From an uncultured Cetobacterium sp. (GTDB lineage Bacteria > Fusobacteriota > Fusobacteriia > Fusobacteriales > Fusobacteriaceae), in the NCBI RefSeq assembly GCF_947038635.1, contig NZ_CAMQXC010000008.1:1-38741 (forward strand): 38,741 nt of DNA, read 5' to 3'. The notes beneath the pieces were generated by a model. It was not told the DNA's origin, did no database searches, and saw only the letters and a program-made list of their open reading frames with translations. This document shows positions 19,012-30,064 of the stretch, piece after piece (position 1 is the first letter of the stretch; each line of letters starts with the position of its first letter). The translations under genes were made by a program, and so were the position numbers.

Positions 19012-19290
19012 ATGGCAATAAATAAAATAAGTATGAAAGATTATAATCGTTTTATAGAGAACATATTAAATGAGTTAGAAATTGGAAAAAGAGTAAATTT
19101 ATTAACTTTTAAAAGAGATAGAAAAGTAAGCATTATAAAAATTTCAAATGAAGAATTTGTGGTAGAAGAAGATGGATTTAAACAAAAAAAATTTGACAAT
19201 TTAAATAGGCATCAAGTTATTAAATTAATGGATAAACTTAGAGGTATTGAATTTCCAAGAAGTAACATGTTACATATAAATAGAAAATAA
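19012..19290 (+). CDS. Conserved-looking hypothetical protein (92 aa)
   Basis: Start trimmed to ATG 19012 after AGGAG: MAINKISMKDYNRFIENILNELEIGKRVNLLTFKRDRKVSIIK... Confidence 0.6.
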   Translation: MAINKISMKDYNRFIENILNELEIGKRVNLLTFKRDRKVSIIKISNEEFVVEEDGFKQKKFDNLNRHQVIKLMDKLRGIEFPRSNMLHINRK

Positions 19291-19291
19291 A

Positions 19292-19322
19292 AAGACCGTA
19301 TTGAATTTTTCAATACGGTCTT
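19292..19322. terminator. Bidirectional terminator shared by hypothetical CDS and tmRNA
   Basis: AAGACCGTATTGAA-TTT-TTCAATACGGTCTT. Confidence 0.8.
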
Positions 19323-19359
19323 ACTATTTCAACAACTAAATTTTAGTTGGTGGATTCAT

Positions 19360-19707
19360 TGGTGGAGATGACGGGAATCGAACCCGTGTCCAAAATTGCA
19401 AGCGCCATAAGCTTCTACAAGCTTAGTTTGCTATTTAAATTCGCAATAGTTACTCCCGCAAACAGGGCTAACTAAAGCTATCCTCTAAAATGTCCCCTAT
19501 AACTTAGAGAAATTGTTTAGGGTAATCTGTATTTAAGTGACACCTTGATTGAACGCTCCTACAGAAGAGAATGTTCAGAGGTGAGCTGACATTATGCAGC
19601 TAAAGCGTAATTTCTGTTTCCATCTAAACGATGAGTTGATCTCTCACAGCGATCAACCTGGCCTGCTACCTATAACCTCACAACCCTGTCGAAACCTTTG
19701 CATCCCC
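19360..19707 (-). ncRNA. ssrA: Transfer-messenger RNA (tmRNA)
   Basis: Minus strand: GGGGATGCAAAGGTTTCGACAGGG...GCTTTAGCTGCATAA...GACACGGGTTCGATTCCCGTCATCTCCACCA: tRNA-like ends, T-arm, encoded CCA, tag ORF ending ALAA*. Confidence 0.97.
19592..19621 (-). other. tmRNA proteolysis tag ORF: GNRNYALAA*
   Basis: GGA AAC AGA AAT TAC GCT TTA GCT GCA TAA; the exact resume codon is inferred. Confidence 0.7.
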
Positions 19708-19726
19708 AATTATTAAATTATAGATT

Positions 19727-19755
19727 ATTATAACACAAATTTTTCTTAAACTCAA
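19727..19755 (-). promoter_or_regulatory. tmRNA promoter
   Basis: Minus strand TTGAGT-N17-TATAAT upstream of tmRNA 5' end; the -35 overlaps the end of the MATE gene. Confidence 0.6.
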
Positions 19756-21089
19756 TTGTCTGGTGATATCTTTCTTATTTTTTTTATTGTTAAGAAAAAC
19801 ATAACTATAGCTACTAGTGTATCAGATATTGGAAATGCTAGCCAAACACCAATCTCTTTGAAAAAATATCCTAAAATATAAACAAGAGGAATATTTAAAA
19901 TAACAATTCTTAACATAAAAAATCGTGTAGCAATAACGCTATCCTTAATAGATTGAAAAAAGTTATTGCATGCTAAAAACATTGCAGTAAAAGGCATTAA
20001 AAAAAGATTTAATCTCATAGCTGAAACTGTAAATTCAACTAGAGGAGGATCATTTTTTATAAAAAATGAGACTATCTTTTCGGTGTTAAAAAGCATAAGA
20101 AGAACTAAAATAGTTGAAACACTGATAACTGTATAAAGTTGTATTTTTAAAACCTCTTTTACACGTTCATAGTTTTTAGATCCGAATGTATATGAAATTA
20201 TAGCTGCTGTTCCTTGATTAAAGCCTTGTAAACTTGTATTTATAACACTTCTACATATTGAGATAATCCCAATTGCAGCAGTAGCAATATCCCCTCCGTA
20301 AACTCCAGCCTGTCTATTTGTAACAGTAATAACTGAAGATTGTAAAAGTTGATTATAAAAACGAGGACTCCCTATTTTAAAGATTTCTTTTAAGATTTTT
20401 AAATCAAGAGAAAAATACTTTCTAGAAAATGTAATAACATCTGATTTAAAAAAATAAAAAAGAATATAAAAAGCACTTAAAGCTGTAGCGATTAAAGTAG
20501 CTAATGCAGCTCCACCAATTCCCATATCGAATTTAATAATAAAAAGATAATCTAAAATAACATTAAAAATACCTGTAAAAATATTTACACCCATAGCTGT
20601 AACAGAGTCTCCAATTCCTCTAACTAAAGTGCTTTGTCCTAAAATAATTTGAAAAGTTGCAATTGGAATTAGAAAATTTGTGTATTCTATAGCAGAGGTT
20701 ATATTAGAGGAACTAGCTCCTAAAATTTTTAAAATTGGAATGTTAAAAAGAAAAAGAAAAAGAGTTAAAAGAACTCCTACAATGAAAATCCATAAAAATC
20801 CAGTACATAAAACTTTTTCAGCACCTTCTCTATCTTTAGATCCTAACTTAACCCCAATTATAATGGCTATTCCAGAAAAGGCAAAATTAAAACTATTTAT
20901 AATCATGGCATAAGGAAAAACGAGGGCAATAGCTGCCATGCCCTCTCTTCCTGCTACTTGACCGATGAAATACCTATCAGTTAAAACACAAAGCATACCT
21001 ATAATAGCACCAAATGAAGATGGGATGCTAAACTTTAAAATAGTCGTTAAGGTACTTTGTTTTTCAAACTTTAAACTTAAATCTTGCAA
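19752..21089 (-). CDS. MATE family efflux transporter
   Basis: 'TLTTILKFSIPSSFGAIIGMLCVLTDRYFIGQVAG', 'GIGGAALATLIA', 'GFNQGTAAIISYTFGSKNYERVKE'. Confidence 0.9.
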   Translation of the reverse strand: MQDLSLKFEKQSTLTTILKFSIPSSFGAIIGMLCVLTDRYFIGQVAGREGMAAIALVFPYAMIINSFNFAFSGIAIIIGVKLGSKDREGAEKVLCTGFLWIFIVGVLLTLFLFLFNIPILKILGASSSNITSAIEYTNFLIPIATFQIILGQSTLVRGIGDSVTAMGVNIFTGIFNVILDYLFIIKFDMGIGGAALATLIATALSAFYILFYFFKSDVITFSRKYFSLDLKILKEIFKIGSPRFYNQLLQSSVITVTNRQAGVYGGDIATAAIGIISICRSVINTSLQGFNQGTAAIISYTFGSKNYERVKEVLKIQLYTVISVSTILVLLMLFNTEKIVSFFIKNDPPLVEFTVSAMRLNLFLMPFTAMFLACNNFFQSIKDSVIATRFFMLRIVILNIPLVYILGYFFKEIGVWLAFPISDTLVAIVMFFLTIKKIRKISPDN

Positions 21090-21110
21090 AATACTCCCCC
21101 TATAAAAATA

Positions 21111-21740
21111 TTATATTAAAAAATATACTGAAAAATAATTAAAGACACTACCTGCTAAAACAAAAAGATGCCAAATTCCATGAGCAAACTTCTTATTTTT
21201 CATCAAATAGAAAATAGTTCCAACAGAATAACTAATACCACCCCAGATTAATAGTTTCAAAGATAATGGTGAGGCAAGCATTTGTAAATCTTTAAATACA
21301 AACATAACCATCCATCCCATGAACAGATAGATTAAAGTAGAAACAAAATTAAATCTTCCAACAAAAAAAACTTTAAAAAGAATTCCTAAAAGTGTCATTC
21401 CCCATTGAACGAAGAAAAGAACCCACTTAGTTGTTCCATCAAAAACTCCAAGAAGATATGGTGTATATGATCCAGATATTAAAATATAAATAGCTGAATG
21501 ATCAAGTATTTTAAAAAGTTTTTTTATTTTTCCAACATAAAGTATATGGTAGGTTCCAGACATTGTGTATAGTAAAACAAGTGAAAAACAAAATACCATA
21601 GAACCTACAACATAGCCAATATTATCTGTTTTTAAAGAGTGAACTAAAAGAGCACCAGTTCCAATAAGTGCTAGAATAGCACCGAAGTAGTGAGTCATAG
21701 AGTTAATCCATTCTTCTAATCTAGTTAGTGTATTATTCAT
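21111..21740 (-). CDS. Hemolysin III / YqfA family membrane protein
   Basis: 'EEWINSMTHYFGAILALIG', 'SGTYHILYVGKIKKLFKILDHSAIYILISGSYTP', 'GIWHLFVLAGS'. Confidence 0.9.
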   Translation of the reverse strand: MNNTLTRLEEWINSMTHYFGAILALIGTGALLVHSLKTDNIGYVVGSMVFCFSLVLLYTMSGTYHILYVGKIKKLFKILDHSAIYILISGSYTPYLLGVFDGTTKWVLFFVQWGMTLLGILFKVFFVGRFNFVSTLIYLFMGWMVMFVFKDLQMLASPLSLKLLIWGGISYSVGTIFYLMKNKKFAHGIWHLFVLAGSVFNYFSVYFLI

Positions 21741-21751
21741 ATAGATACCTC

Positions 21752-22243
21752 CTATCCGTTCTTTCTAAAGTTTAAAACAAGCTCATCAAATTTAGGGTCC
21801 AATTGTCTTAATTTTACATTAGCAGCATTTAAAAGTTTTTTAGATGCTGTATTAGAATCAGTATTATTATACTTATCTGAAAGATAAACTATTTCACTTA
21901 TTCCACTTTGAATAATACTTTTAGCACATTCATTACATGGAAAAAGATCAACATAAATAGTACATCCCTTTAAATTTTTAGTGCTATTCAAAATAGCGTT
22001 TAATTCAGCATGACAAACATATGCATATTTACTATTTAAAAAATCACCATCTCTATCCCAAGGAAATTCATCGTCAGAACAACCAGCTGGAAGACCATTA
22101 TAACCAACACCAACAATTCTTTTATCAGGAGTTACAATACATGCTCCAACTTGTGTTCCAGGATCTTTACTTCGCTTAGCAGAGAGAATCGCAACTCCCA
22201 TGAAGTACTCATCCCAATCAATATAATTAGCTCTTTTTGACAT
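21752..22243 (-). CDS. dCMP deaminase (ComEB-like)
   Basis: 'DEYFMGVAILSAKRSKDPGTQVGACIV', 'GYNGLPAGCSDDEFPW', 'CHAELNAIL', 'LFPCNECAKSI'. Confidence 0.92.
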   Translation of the reverse strand: MSKRANYIDWDEYFMGVAILSAKRSKDPGTQVGACIVTPDKRIVGVGYNGLPAGCSDDEFPWDRDGDFLNSKYAYVCHAELNAILNSTKNLKGCTIYVDLFPCNECAKSIIQSGISEIVYLSDKYNNTDSNTASKKLLNAANVKLRQLDPKFDELVLNFRKNG

Positions 22244-22257
22244 TCTATCCTCCTAAA

Positions 22258-23259
22258 TTAAAAAAATATTTTTTTATTTTGTAAATATAAATCTGCGAGG
22301 GCTATAGCTGCAGCATTTTCTAAAACAATGGGAACTCTAAGAAGAAATGCGACATCATGTCTTCCATTAATTTTTAAAGATTGAAGATTTTCATCTTTAA
22401 AATTAAAAGTTTCTTGAGGTTTAAAAATACTAGAAGTTGGTTTAACAGCGACTTTTAAAAATATATCGTTACCGTTTGTGATACCACCGTTAATACCTCC
22501 ATTATTATTAGACGAAGTTTTACCAGTTTTATCAATAAAACAATCATTAAATTTACTTCCTATTAATTCAGTTCCTTTAAAGCCTGCACCAAATTCAATT
22601 CCCTTAATTCCTGGAATTGAAAAAATTATAGATGAAAGGGTAGATTCTACAGAATTAAAAAAAGGCTCTCCTAAACCAATTGGAATATTTTTAATAGTTA
22701 AAGAGATAGTGCCTCCTAAAGAATCTCCAGAATGTGTAGTTTCAAGTAAATAATTTTCTAATTTTTCATTAAATTCTAATTTACTTAAAATACCAACTGA
22801 TTCAATTTCGCTAGAAAAAATAATATTATTTAAAATTTTTTTTGCAACTACGCCAGCGGCCACAAGGGCAAGTGTTAATCTACCTGAAAAATGACCGCCA
22901 CCACGAATATCATTAAAACCTGAATATTTTTTAGTAGCAGAAAAATCAGCATGCCCAGGTCTAGGGTGTGATTTAAAGTCAGTATAAACTTTAGAATCAG
23001 TGTTTTTATTCTCAAAAAAAATATTTATAGGAGCTCCAGTTGTAAATTCATTAAAAACACCTGAAATAATATTTGGAATATCATCCTCTTTTCTAGGTGT
23101 AGTACCTACTTTTCCAGATTTTCTTTTAGAAAGATCTTTAGTAAAATCTTCAAGAGTAAGCTTTATTCCAGACGGAACACCATCGACTAAAACTCCAATA
23201 CCAGAACCGTGAGATTCTCCATAAATATGTACTCTAAAAAGAGAACCAAAACTATTCAT
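22258..23259 (-). CDS. aroC: Chorismate synthase
   Basis: 'FRVHIYGESHGSGIGVLVDGVPSGI', 'RPGHADFSATKKYSGFNDIRGGGHFSGRLT', 'NGGINGGITNGNDI', 'GRHDVAFLLRVPIVLENAAAIALAD'. Confidence 0.95.
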   Translation of the reverse strand: MNSFGSLFRVHIYGESHGSGIGVLVDGVPSGIKLTLEDFTKDLSKRKSGKVGTTPRKEDDIPNIISGVFNEFTTGAPINIFFENKNTDSKVYTDFKSHPRPGHADFSATKKYSGFNDIRGGGHFSGRLTLALVAAGVVAKKILNNIIFSSEIESVGILSKLEFNEKLENYLLETTHSGDSLGGTISLTIKNIPIGLGEPFFNSVESTLSSIIFSIPGIKGIEFGAGFKGTELIGSKFNDCFIDKTGKTSSNNNGGINGGITNGNDIFLKVAVKPTSSIFKPQETFNFKDENLQSLKINGRHDVAFLLRVPIVLENAAAIALADLYLQNKKIFF

Positions 23260-23423
23260 AAAATCCTCCTAAATTAAAATAATATGTATAATTTAATTTT
23301 AGCATAAAACATGAGAAATATTAAATAAAAACTATAGTAAAATTAATTGCAAAATATTAGAAAAAGGTGTAGAATATAACAATTAACGCATTGAAATGAA
23401 TTAGAATTTATATTATAGATTGA

Positions 23424-24731
<1,308 letters not shown>

Positions 24732-24747
24732 TGAAAAATTATTTATT

Positions 24748-24777
24748 AAGCTGAGCCATTAGGTTCAGCTTTTTTAT
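24748..24777 (+). terminator. Intrinsic terminator
   Basis: AAGCTGAGCC-ATTA-GGTTCAGCTTTTTT. Confidence 0.65.
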
Positions 24778-24804
24778 CTATTTAAAAAATTTAGAGGTGA
24801 AAAA

Positions 24805-25701
24805 TTGAAAGGGATAGTTATAGCCGGACCTACAGGAGTAGGAAAAACAGAATTATCAATAAAATTAGCAAAAGCTTTAAATGCTGAAATTATCTCGGCA
24901 GATTCTGCACAAGTGTATGAAGAGATGAATATAGGAACAGCCAAAATAGCAGAGGATGAGATGCAAGGGATTGTACATCATATGATTGATGTTGTTGAAC
25001 CTGTAAAAAAATATAGTGTTGGTGATTATCAGAGAAAAGTTGATGAAATATTAAATTCGAATGAAGAAAAAAATATTTTATTAGTTGGGGGAACTGGCCT
25101 TTATATAGATTCAGTAGTAAGAGGATTATCTGCATTACCAGAAAGTAATCCAACTATAAGAGAAAAATTAATGAGTGAAGATGGAGATAAACTTTTTGAA
25201 ATTTTAAAAGAGATTGATCCAGAAAGTGCAGAGAATATTCATCCTAATAATAAAAGAAGAGTTGAAAGAGCAGTAGAAGTTTTCTATCAAACTGGGGAAA
25301 AGTTCTCAATTTTATCTAAAAAGAATATAAAAGGAAACAATTTTAAATTTTTAAAAGTTGCTTTAGAAAGAGATAGAGAATATTTATATGATAGAATAAA
25401 TTTAAGAGTAGAAATAATGATGCAAAATGGACTTTTAGAAGAGGTAAAATATCTCTATGAAAAATATGGAGATGTATTAAAAAAAATAAATATCATAGGT
25501 TATTCAGAGTTAATTTCATATATAAATCAAGAGTTAACTTTAGAAGATGCTAAAGAGTTAATAAAGAAAAATTCAAGAAATTATGCTAAAAGGCAATTTA
25601 CATGGTTTAAAAATGATCATGAGTACATTTGGTATGATTTAGATAAAATGACTCAAGATGAAATTTTTTCAGATATTTTACAAAGGTTTAATGCCTTATA
25701 A
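24805..25701 (+). CDS. miaA: tRNA dimethylallyltransferase
   Basis: TTG start; 'VIAGPTGVGKTELSIKLAKALNAEIISADSAQVYEEMNIGTAK', 'HHMIDVVEP', 'GGTGLYIDS', 'YAKRQFTWFKND'. Confidence 0.95.
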   Translation: MKGIVIAGPTGVGKTELSIKLAKALNAEIISADSAQVYEEMNIGTAKIAEDEMQGIVHHMIDVVEPVKKYSVGDYQRKVDEILNSNEEKNILLVGGTGLYIDSVVRGLSALPESNPTIREKLMSEDGDKLFEILKEIDPESAENIHPNNKRRVERAVEVFYQTGEKFSILSKKNIKGNNFKFLKVALERDREYLYDRINLRVEIMMQNGLLEEVKYLYEKYGDVLKKINIIGYSELISYINQELTLEDAKELIKKNSRNYAKRQFTWFKNDHEYIWYDLDKMTQDEIFSDILQRFNAL

Positions 25702-25748
25702 AGGTTTAATTACTCTACTATTTCATAAAATTACCGAAAATAATAGTC

Positions 25749-25777
25749 TTGATAAAAAAGTATTCGTATGGTATTAT
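25749..25777 (+). promoter_or_regulatory. Sigma70-type promoter of lipoprotein/RsbW/RsbV/rny cluster
   Basis: TTGATA-N17-TATTAT. Confidence 0.5.
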
Positions 25778-25808
25778 TGTACAGAAAAGCTTTAAAAGGA
25801 AGTGTTGG

Positions 25809-26195
25809 ATGATAAAGAAGATTTATGTTATATTTTTAATGATTTTGACTGCTTCTTGTTCAAATTTAGATAAAGGATATAATGAAAATTTATCAAATAT
25901 TGACGAAAAGTTGGTATCTAAATTAGAGCTTATTCAAAAAGATTTACAGGTGAACAATACGACAAGATTAAAAGAAAGCTTGGATGTCTCATTTAGTGAG
26001 AGATATGCTATAAATAAACTTTCAGAATATGACTTGTCTAAAGTAAAGTTATACTTTACAAAACCAGAAATTTCTAAAAATTTAGGCGAAAATACTATAG
26101 GGATTAGGTTTGGTGAAGAAATTCTTTATTTTAACGTAGAGTATAAATATTTAAATGGTGATTGGAAAATAACCAAATTTACAGAGAGAAGGTGA
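25809..26195 (+). CDS. Putative lipoprotein of unknown function
   Basis: Start trimmed to ATG 25809 after AAAGGAA: MIKKIYVIFLMILTASCSNLDKGY..., lipobox LTASC. Confidence 0.75.
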   Translation: MIKKIYVIFLMILTASCSNLDKGYNENLSNIDEKLVSKLELIQKDLQVNNTTRLKESLDVSFSERYAINKLSEYDLSKVKLYFTKPEISKNLGENTIGIRFGEEILYFNVEYKYLNGDWKITKFTERR

Positions 26196-26199
26196 AAAA

Positions 26200-26592
26200 A
26201 TGCAGAATGAAATAAAGCTGTATGTTCCATCCTCTTTAAAAAATCTTTCTATCATTAGGGCAATGACTAAAACATATTTAGAACATCAAAAAGTTGAACA
26301 AAAAGATATAATGAAAATTTTATCAATTGTTGATGAACTAGCAACAAATGTTATAGAGCATGGTTATGAATATAAATCTGGTGATATAATTATAGAACTT
26401 CAAAAAAATAATGATGTTATTCATTTAGTAGTTGAGGATAATGGCGTTGGATTTGATGAGTCTAAAATTAGTAAAGATGAAGGCGGAATGGGGCTTTTTT
26501 TAGCAAAAGCTATGGCAGATAATTTTAAAGTTGAAAAGAAGATTAATGGAACAAAAATAAAAGTTGAAAAGAGAGTTAAGGAGGAAATTTAA
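26200..26592 (+). CDS. RsbW/SpoIIAB-like serine kinase / anti-sigma-factor-type ATPase
   Basis: GHKL motifs: 'SIVDELATNVIEHGY' (N box), 'VVEDNGVGFDES', 'GGMGLFLAKAMAD'. Confidence 0.88.
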   Translation: MQNEIKLYVPSSLKNLSIIRAMTKTYLEHQKVEQKDIMKILSIVDELATNVIEHGYEYKSGDIIIELQKNNDVIHLVVEDNGVGFDESKISKDEGGMGLFLAKAMADNFKVEKKINGTKIKVEKRVKEEI

Positions 26593-26593
26593 C

Positions 26594-26941
26594 ATGACTA
26601 CAAATTTTGAAATAATTGAAAAAACAGTGGATGATGTAAGAGTAATAAAGGTATGTGGAGAATTAGACGCATTGGTAGCACCAAAGTTAAAAGAGAGAAT
26701 AGCAAAGCAAATAGAGCTTGATATAAATAAATTTGTAATAGATTTTAGTGACTTAGTTCATATAAATAGCTTGGCTATGGGTATATTAAGAGGAAAATTA
26801 AGAGTTGTAAGAGACTTAGGTGGAGACATAAAGTTAGTTGGATTAAATGATCATATAAGAACTATATTTGAGATGATTGGATTAGATGAATTATTTGATA
26901 TTTATGCAACAGAAGAAGAAGCAATAGCTAGTTTTAGATAA
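26594..26941 (+). CDS. STAS-domain anti-sigma-factor antagonist (RsbV/SpoIIAA-like)
   Basis: Start trimmed to ATG 26594: MTTNFEIIEKTVDDVRVIKVCGELDALVAPKLKERI...VIDFSDLVHINSLAMGILRGKLRVVRDLGGDIKLVGLNDHIRTIFEMIGL. Confidence 0.88.
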   Translation: MTTNFEIIEKTVDDVRVIKVCGELDALVAPKLKERIAKQIELDINKFVIDFSDLVHINSLAMGILRGKLRVVRDLGGDIKLVGLNDHIRTIFEMIGLDELFDIYATEEEAIASFR

Positions 26942-26962
26942 TATTTACAAAAAGGAGAGACT

Positions 26963-28528
26963 ATGAACTTAATGTTAGGAGTTGGATTAGCTATAGTTGG
27001 GTTTGCAATAATATTTAGTATTATGTATAAAAAATCTACTATAGATAAGAAGATAGAGGAGCTTAATAACTTAGAAGATGAAAAGTTAAAAGCTAAAATA
27101 AAAGCTAAAGAGATATTAGAAAGAGCAGAAAAAGAATCTTTAGCAAAGAGTAAAGAGATAGAAATAAAAGCGAAAGAAACAGTTTACCAGATGAAAGAGG
27201 AAGCTGAAAAAGAGATAAAAATAGCTAAAAATGAGCTATTACAAAAAGAGGGAAGATTAGCTAAAAAAGAGGAAACTTTAGAGTCTAAAATTGAAAAAGT
27301 TGAAAGTAGAGCTGTAGAGTTAGAAGAGATTAATCAAAACCTAGAAAATAAGAAAACTGAAATAGAGGATTTAAAAAAGGTTCAAGAAGAAACTTTAGAA
27401 AGAATTTCAGAAATGACAAGAAATGAAGCTAAAGAGATGTTAATTTCTAAATTAAAAGATGATTTAGTTCATGAAACTGCTTTAGCAATAAGAGAGTATG
27501 AAAATAAATTAGAAGATGAAAAAGATAGATTATCAAAAAGAATTCTATCAACAGCGATAGGAAAAGCTTCTTCAGAATTTGTTGCAGATGCTACTGTATC
27601 AGTTGTAAATCTACCGAATGATGAAATGAAAGGTAGAATTATAGGTAGAGAAGGAAGAAATATCAGAACAATAGAAGCTTTAACAGGTGTAGATATAATA
27701 ATAGATGATACTCCAGAAGCTGTTGTTTTATCAAGTTTTGATGGTGTAAAAAGAGAAGTTGCTAGAAGAGCAATTGAAAAACTTATAAATGATGGAAGAA
27801 TTCATCCAGGTAAGATAGAAGAAGTTGTTAATAAATCTAGAAAAGAGATTGATAAAGATATTATTGAAGCTGGAGAACAGGCTCTTTTAGAGTTAGGAAT
27901 TCCAGGAATGCATATGGAAATAATTAAAACATTAGGTAAGTTAAAGTACAGAACAAGTTATGGTCAAAATGTTTTAACTCACTCAATAGAGGTAGCTAAA
28001 TTAGCTGCAAATTTAGCAGCTGAATTAGGTGCAGATACTAAATTAGCAAAAAGAGCTGGACTTTTACATGATGTAGGAAAAGTTTTAGATCATGATATCG
28101 AAGCTTCTCACGCAATAATTGGAGGAGAGTTCTTGAAAAAATTTGGTGAAAAACCAGCAGTTATAAATGCTGTTATGGCTCACCATAATGAGGTTGAATT
28201 TGAAAGTGTAGAGGCTATTTTAGTTCAAGCATCAGATGCAATATCAGCTTCAAGACCAGGAGCAAGAAGAGAAACGTTATCAACATACCTAAAAAGATTA
28301 GAAGGGCTAGAAGAGATAGCAACTTCATTTGATGGAGTAGAATCTTCTTATGCAATTCAAGCTGGTAGAGAGATAAGAATTATAATAAATCCAGAAGTTG
28401 TATCAGACGATGCAGCTACAAAAATGGCGAGAGATATAGCTAAGAGAATAGAGGAAACTATGCAGTATCCAGGACAAATAAAAGTAACAATACTAAGAGA
28501 AACTAGAGCTGTAGAGTACGCTAAGTAA
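26963..28528 (+). CDS. rny: Ribonuclease Y
   Basis: N-terminal TM plus coiled coil; KH '[39 protein letters not shown]'; HD '[19 protein letters not shown]...[15 protein letters not shown]'. Confidence 0.96.
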   Translation: MNLMLGVGLAIVGFAIIFSIMYKKSTIDKKIEELNNLEDEKLKAKIKAKEILERAEKESLAKSKEIEIKAKETVYQMKEEAEKEIKIAKNELLQKEGRLAKKEETLESKIEKVESRAVELEEINQNLENKKTEIEDLKKVQEETLERISEMTRNEAKEMLISKLKDDLVHETALAIREYENKLEDEKDRLSKRILSTAIGKASSEFVADATVSVVNLPNDEMKGRIIGREGRNIRTIEALTGVDIIIDDTPEAVVLSSFDGVKREVARRAIEKLINDGRIHPGKIEEVVNKSRKEIDKDIIEAGEQALLELGIPGMHMEIIKTLGKLKYRTSYGQNVLTHSIEVAKLAANLAAELGADTKLAKRAGLLHDVGKVLDHDIEASHAIIGGEFLKKFGEKPAVINAVMAHHNEVEFESVEAILVQASDAISASRPGARRETLSTYLKRLEGLEEIATSFDGVESSYAIQAGREIRIIINPEVVSDDAATKMARDIAKRIEETMQYPGQIKVTILRETRAVEYAK

Positions 28529-28532
28529 AATA

Positions 28533-28568
28533 AAAAAAGGAGAAAAACAAAGTTTTTCTCCTTTTTTA
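28533..28568. terminator. Bidirectional intrinsic terminator between rny and AGCS gene
   Basis: AAAAAAGGAGAAAAAC-AAA-GTTTTTCTCCTTTTTT. Confidence 0.75.
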
Positions 28569-29909
28569 TTATGCCTTTATAGGATTAAATCTAGATTGGT
28601 AATCCTTTAATGAATCGAATGCAAATTTTGATAGTGGGAATACACCAGATAAATTAATGATAGTCATAAGAGCTAAGCCAAGATCAGCAAGATTCCACAT
28701 AAAGAAATTTTGTTGTATTCCTCCTATGAAGATCATTGAAAGAGCGAAGATTTTAAAAAGTATTTGTCCAAACTCTTTATCAGTTAAAAATTTAACATTA
28801 ACTTTTCCGTAGAAGCAAATTCCTAAAAGAGTAGAAAAACAGAAAAGAAAAAGTATTATAGCTACAAATATTTCACCAAAAGTTGATCCTAAATGGTAGT
28901 TGAATGATTTTTGTAATAATTCCATACCATTTAAGCCATCTATAACAGAGGCTTTAGTAAGTAACATAACTAAAGCTGTAGCTGTACAAATTATAAAAGT
29001 ATCTACAAAAACACCTAAACTTTGGATTAATCCTTGTTGAACTGGATGAGAAACTGTAGCACTAGCGGCTGCACAAGGAGCACTTCCCGTTCCAGCTTCG
29101 TTAGAAAATAACCCTCTTTTAACTCCTTGCATAATGATAGCTCCGATAGTTCCTCCAACTCCTTGTCTAATTCCAAAAGCTTCTGAAAAAATTTGAGAAA
29201 AAACCTGAGGTAAAAGAGAAAAGTTTTTAATGATTATAAAAAAAACAATAACAAGGTACATTACAGCCATAATAGGAACTACTTTATCTAAAACTTTCGC
29301 AGTTTTATCTGTTTTTCCGAAGATTACAATAGCTGCTAATAGTGTTAGAAGAGCTGAAATAACCATTGGGCTAATATTAAAAGCTACATTAAATGATTCA
29401 GTAACAGAGTTTGAAACAACTTGTAAAACTCCTGCCCAACAAATAATACCAGTTATTACAAAAGCAATACCCCAACTTTTTTTACCAAGACCATTTTTTA
29501 AAAAAAAGCAAGGTCCACCATAAAAATGACCAGTTTTATCTTTTTCTCTAAATATCATAGCTAAAGTAGTTTCTACAAATGCTGTAGCAGAACCTAAAAA
29601 TGCAACAACCCACATCCAGAAAATAGAACCTGCCCCACCGATAGAGATTGCACTAACAACACCAGCTAAATTACCAGCTCCAACTCTAGTTGCAGTACTT
29701 ATACAAAAGGCTTGAAAAGGTGAAAGATTTTCAGAATCACTATTTGATTTATCTGTTAAAAGTTTAATCATATGCTTTAAAAACCGAAGTTGAACAAAAT
29801 TAGTTTTCACTGTAAAGAAAACACCTGAAAAAATAAGTAAAACAACCAATATATTTTTTCCCCAAAGAATTGAATTTAAAAAATTAACGATACTTTCTAA
29901 AATAAACAT
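28569..29909 (-). CDS. AGCS-family (alanine/glycine:cation symporter-type) amino acid transporter; tyrosine-linked by its leader
   Basis: 'FCISTATRVGAGNLAGVVSAISIGGAGSIFWMWVVAFLGSATAFVETTLAMIFREKD', 'YGGPCFFLKNGLG', 'GVKRGLFSNEAGTGSAPCAAASA' AGCS signatures; RBS AGGAGGAG. Confidence 0.9.
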   Translation of the reverse strand: MFILESIVNFLNSILWGKNILVVLLIFSGVFFTVKTNFVQLRFLKHMIKLLTDKSNSDSENLSPFQAFCISTATRVGAGNLAGVVSAISIGGAGSIFWMWVVAFLGSATAFVETTLAMIFREKDKTGHFYGGPCFFLKNGLGKKSWGIAFVITGIICWAGVLQVVSNSVTESFNVAFNISPMVISALLTLLAAIVIFGKTDKTAKVLDKVVPIMAVMYLVIVFFIIIKNFSLLPQVFSQIFSEAFGIRQGVGGTIGAIIMQGVKRGLFSNEAGTGSAPCAAASATVSHPVQQGLIQSLGVFVDTFIICTATALVMLLTKASVIDGLNGMELLQKSFNYHLGSTFGEIFVAIILFLFCFSTLLGICFYGKVNVKFLTDKEFGQILFKIFALSMIFIGGIQQNFFMWNLADLGLALMTIINLSGVFPLSKFAFDSLKDYQSRFNPIKA

Positions 29910-29940
29910 AACAAACTCCTCCTAAAATTTTTTTAAAAAC

Positions 29941-29970
29941 AAAAAAGCCTGTGGATTTTATCCACAGGCT
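29941..29970 (-). terminator. Intrinsic terminator inside the 5' leader of the AGCS gene (attenuator)
   Basis: Minus strand AGCCTGTGGA-TAAAA-TCCACAGGCT-TTTTT, 31 nt before the ATG at 29909; T-tract only in the minus direction. Confidence 0.85.
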
Positions 29971-30064
29971 GTAATTTACCAGTTCTATGTAACAAATCCA
30001 CTCACTACTATTAAAGTAACACAAAATGGATTCGTATTTTTTTCATGAAACAAAAATACCAATC

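Noticed and set aside
29230-29523. 97-aa plus-strand ORF antisense to the AGCS symporter
   Set aside because: Shadow ORF; no RBS or homology.
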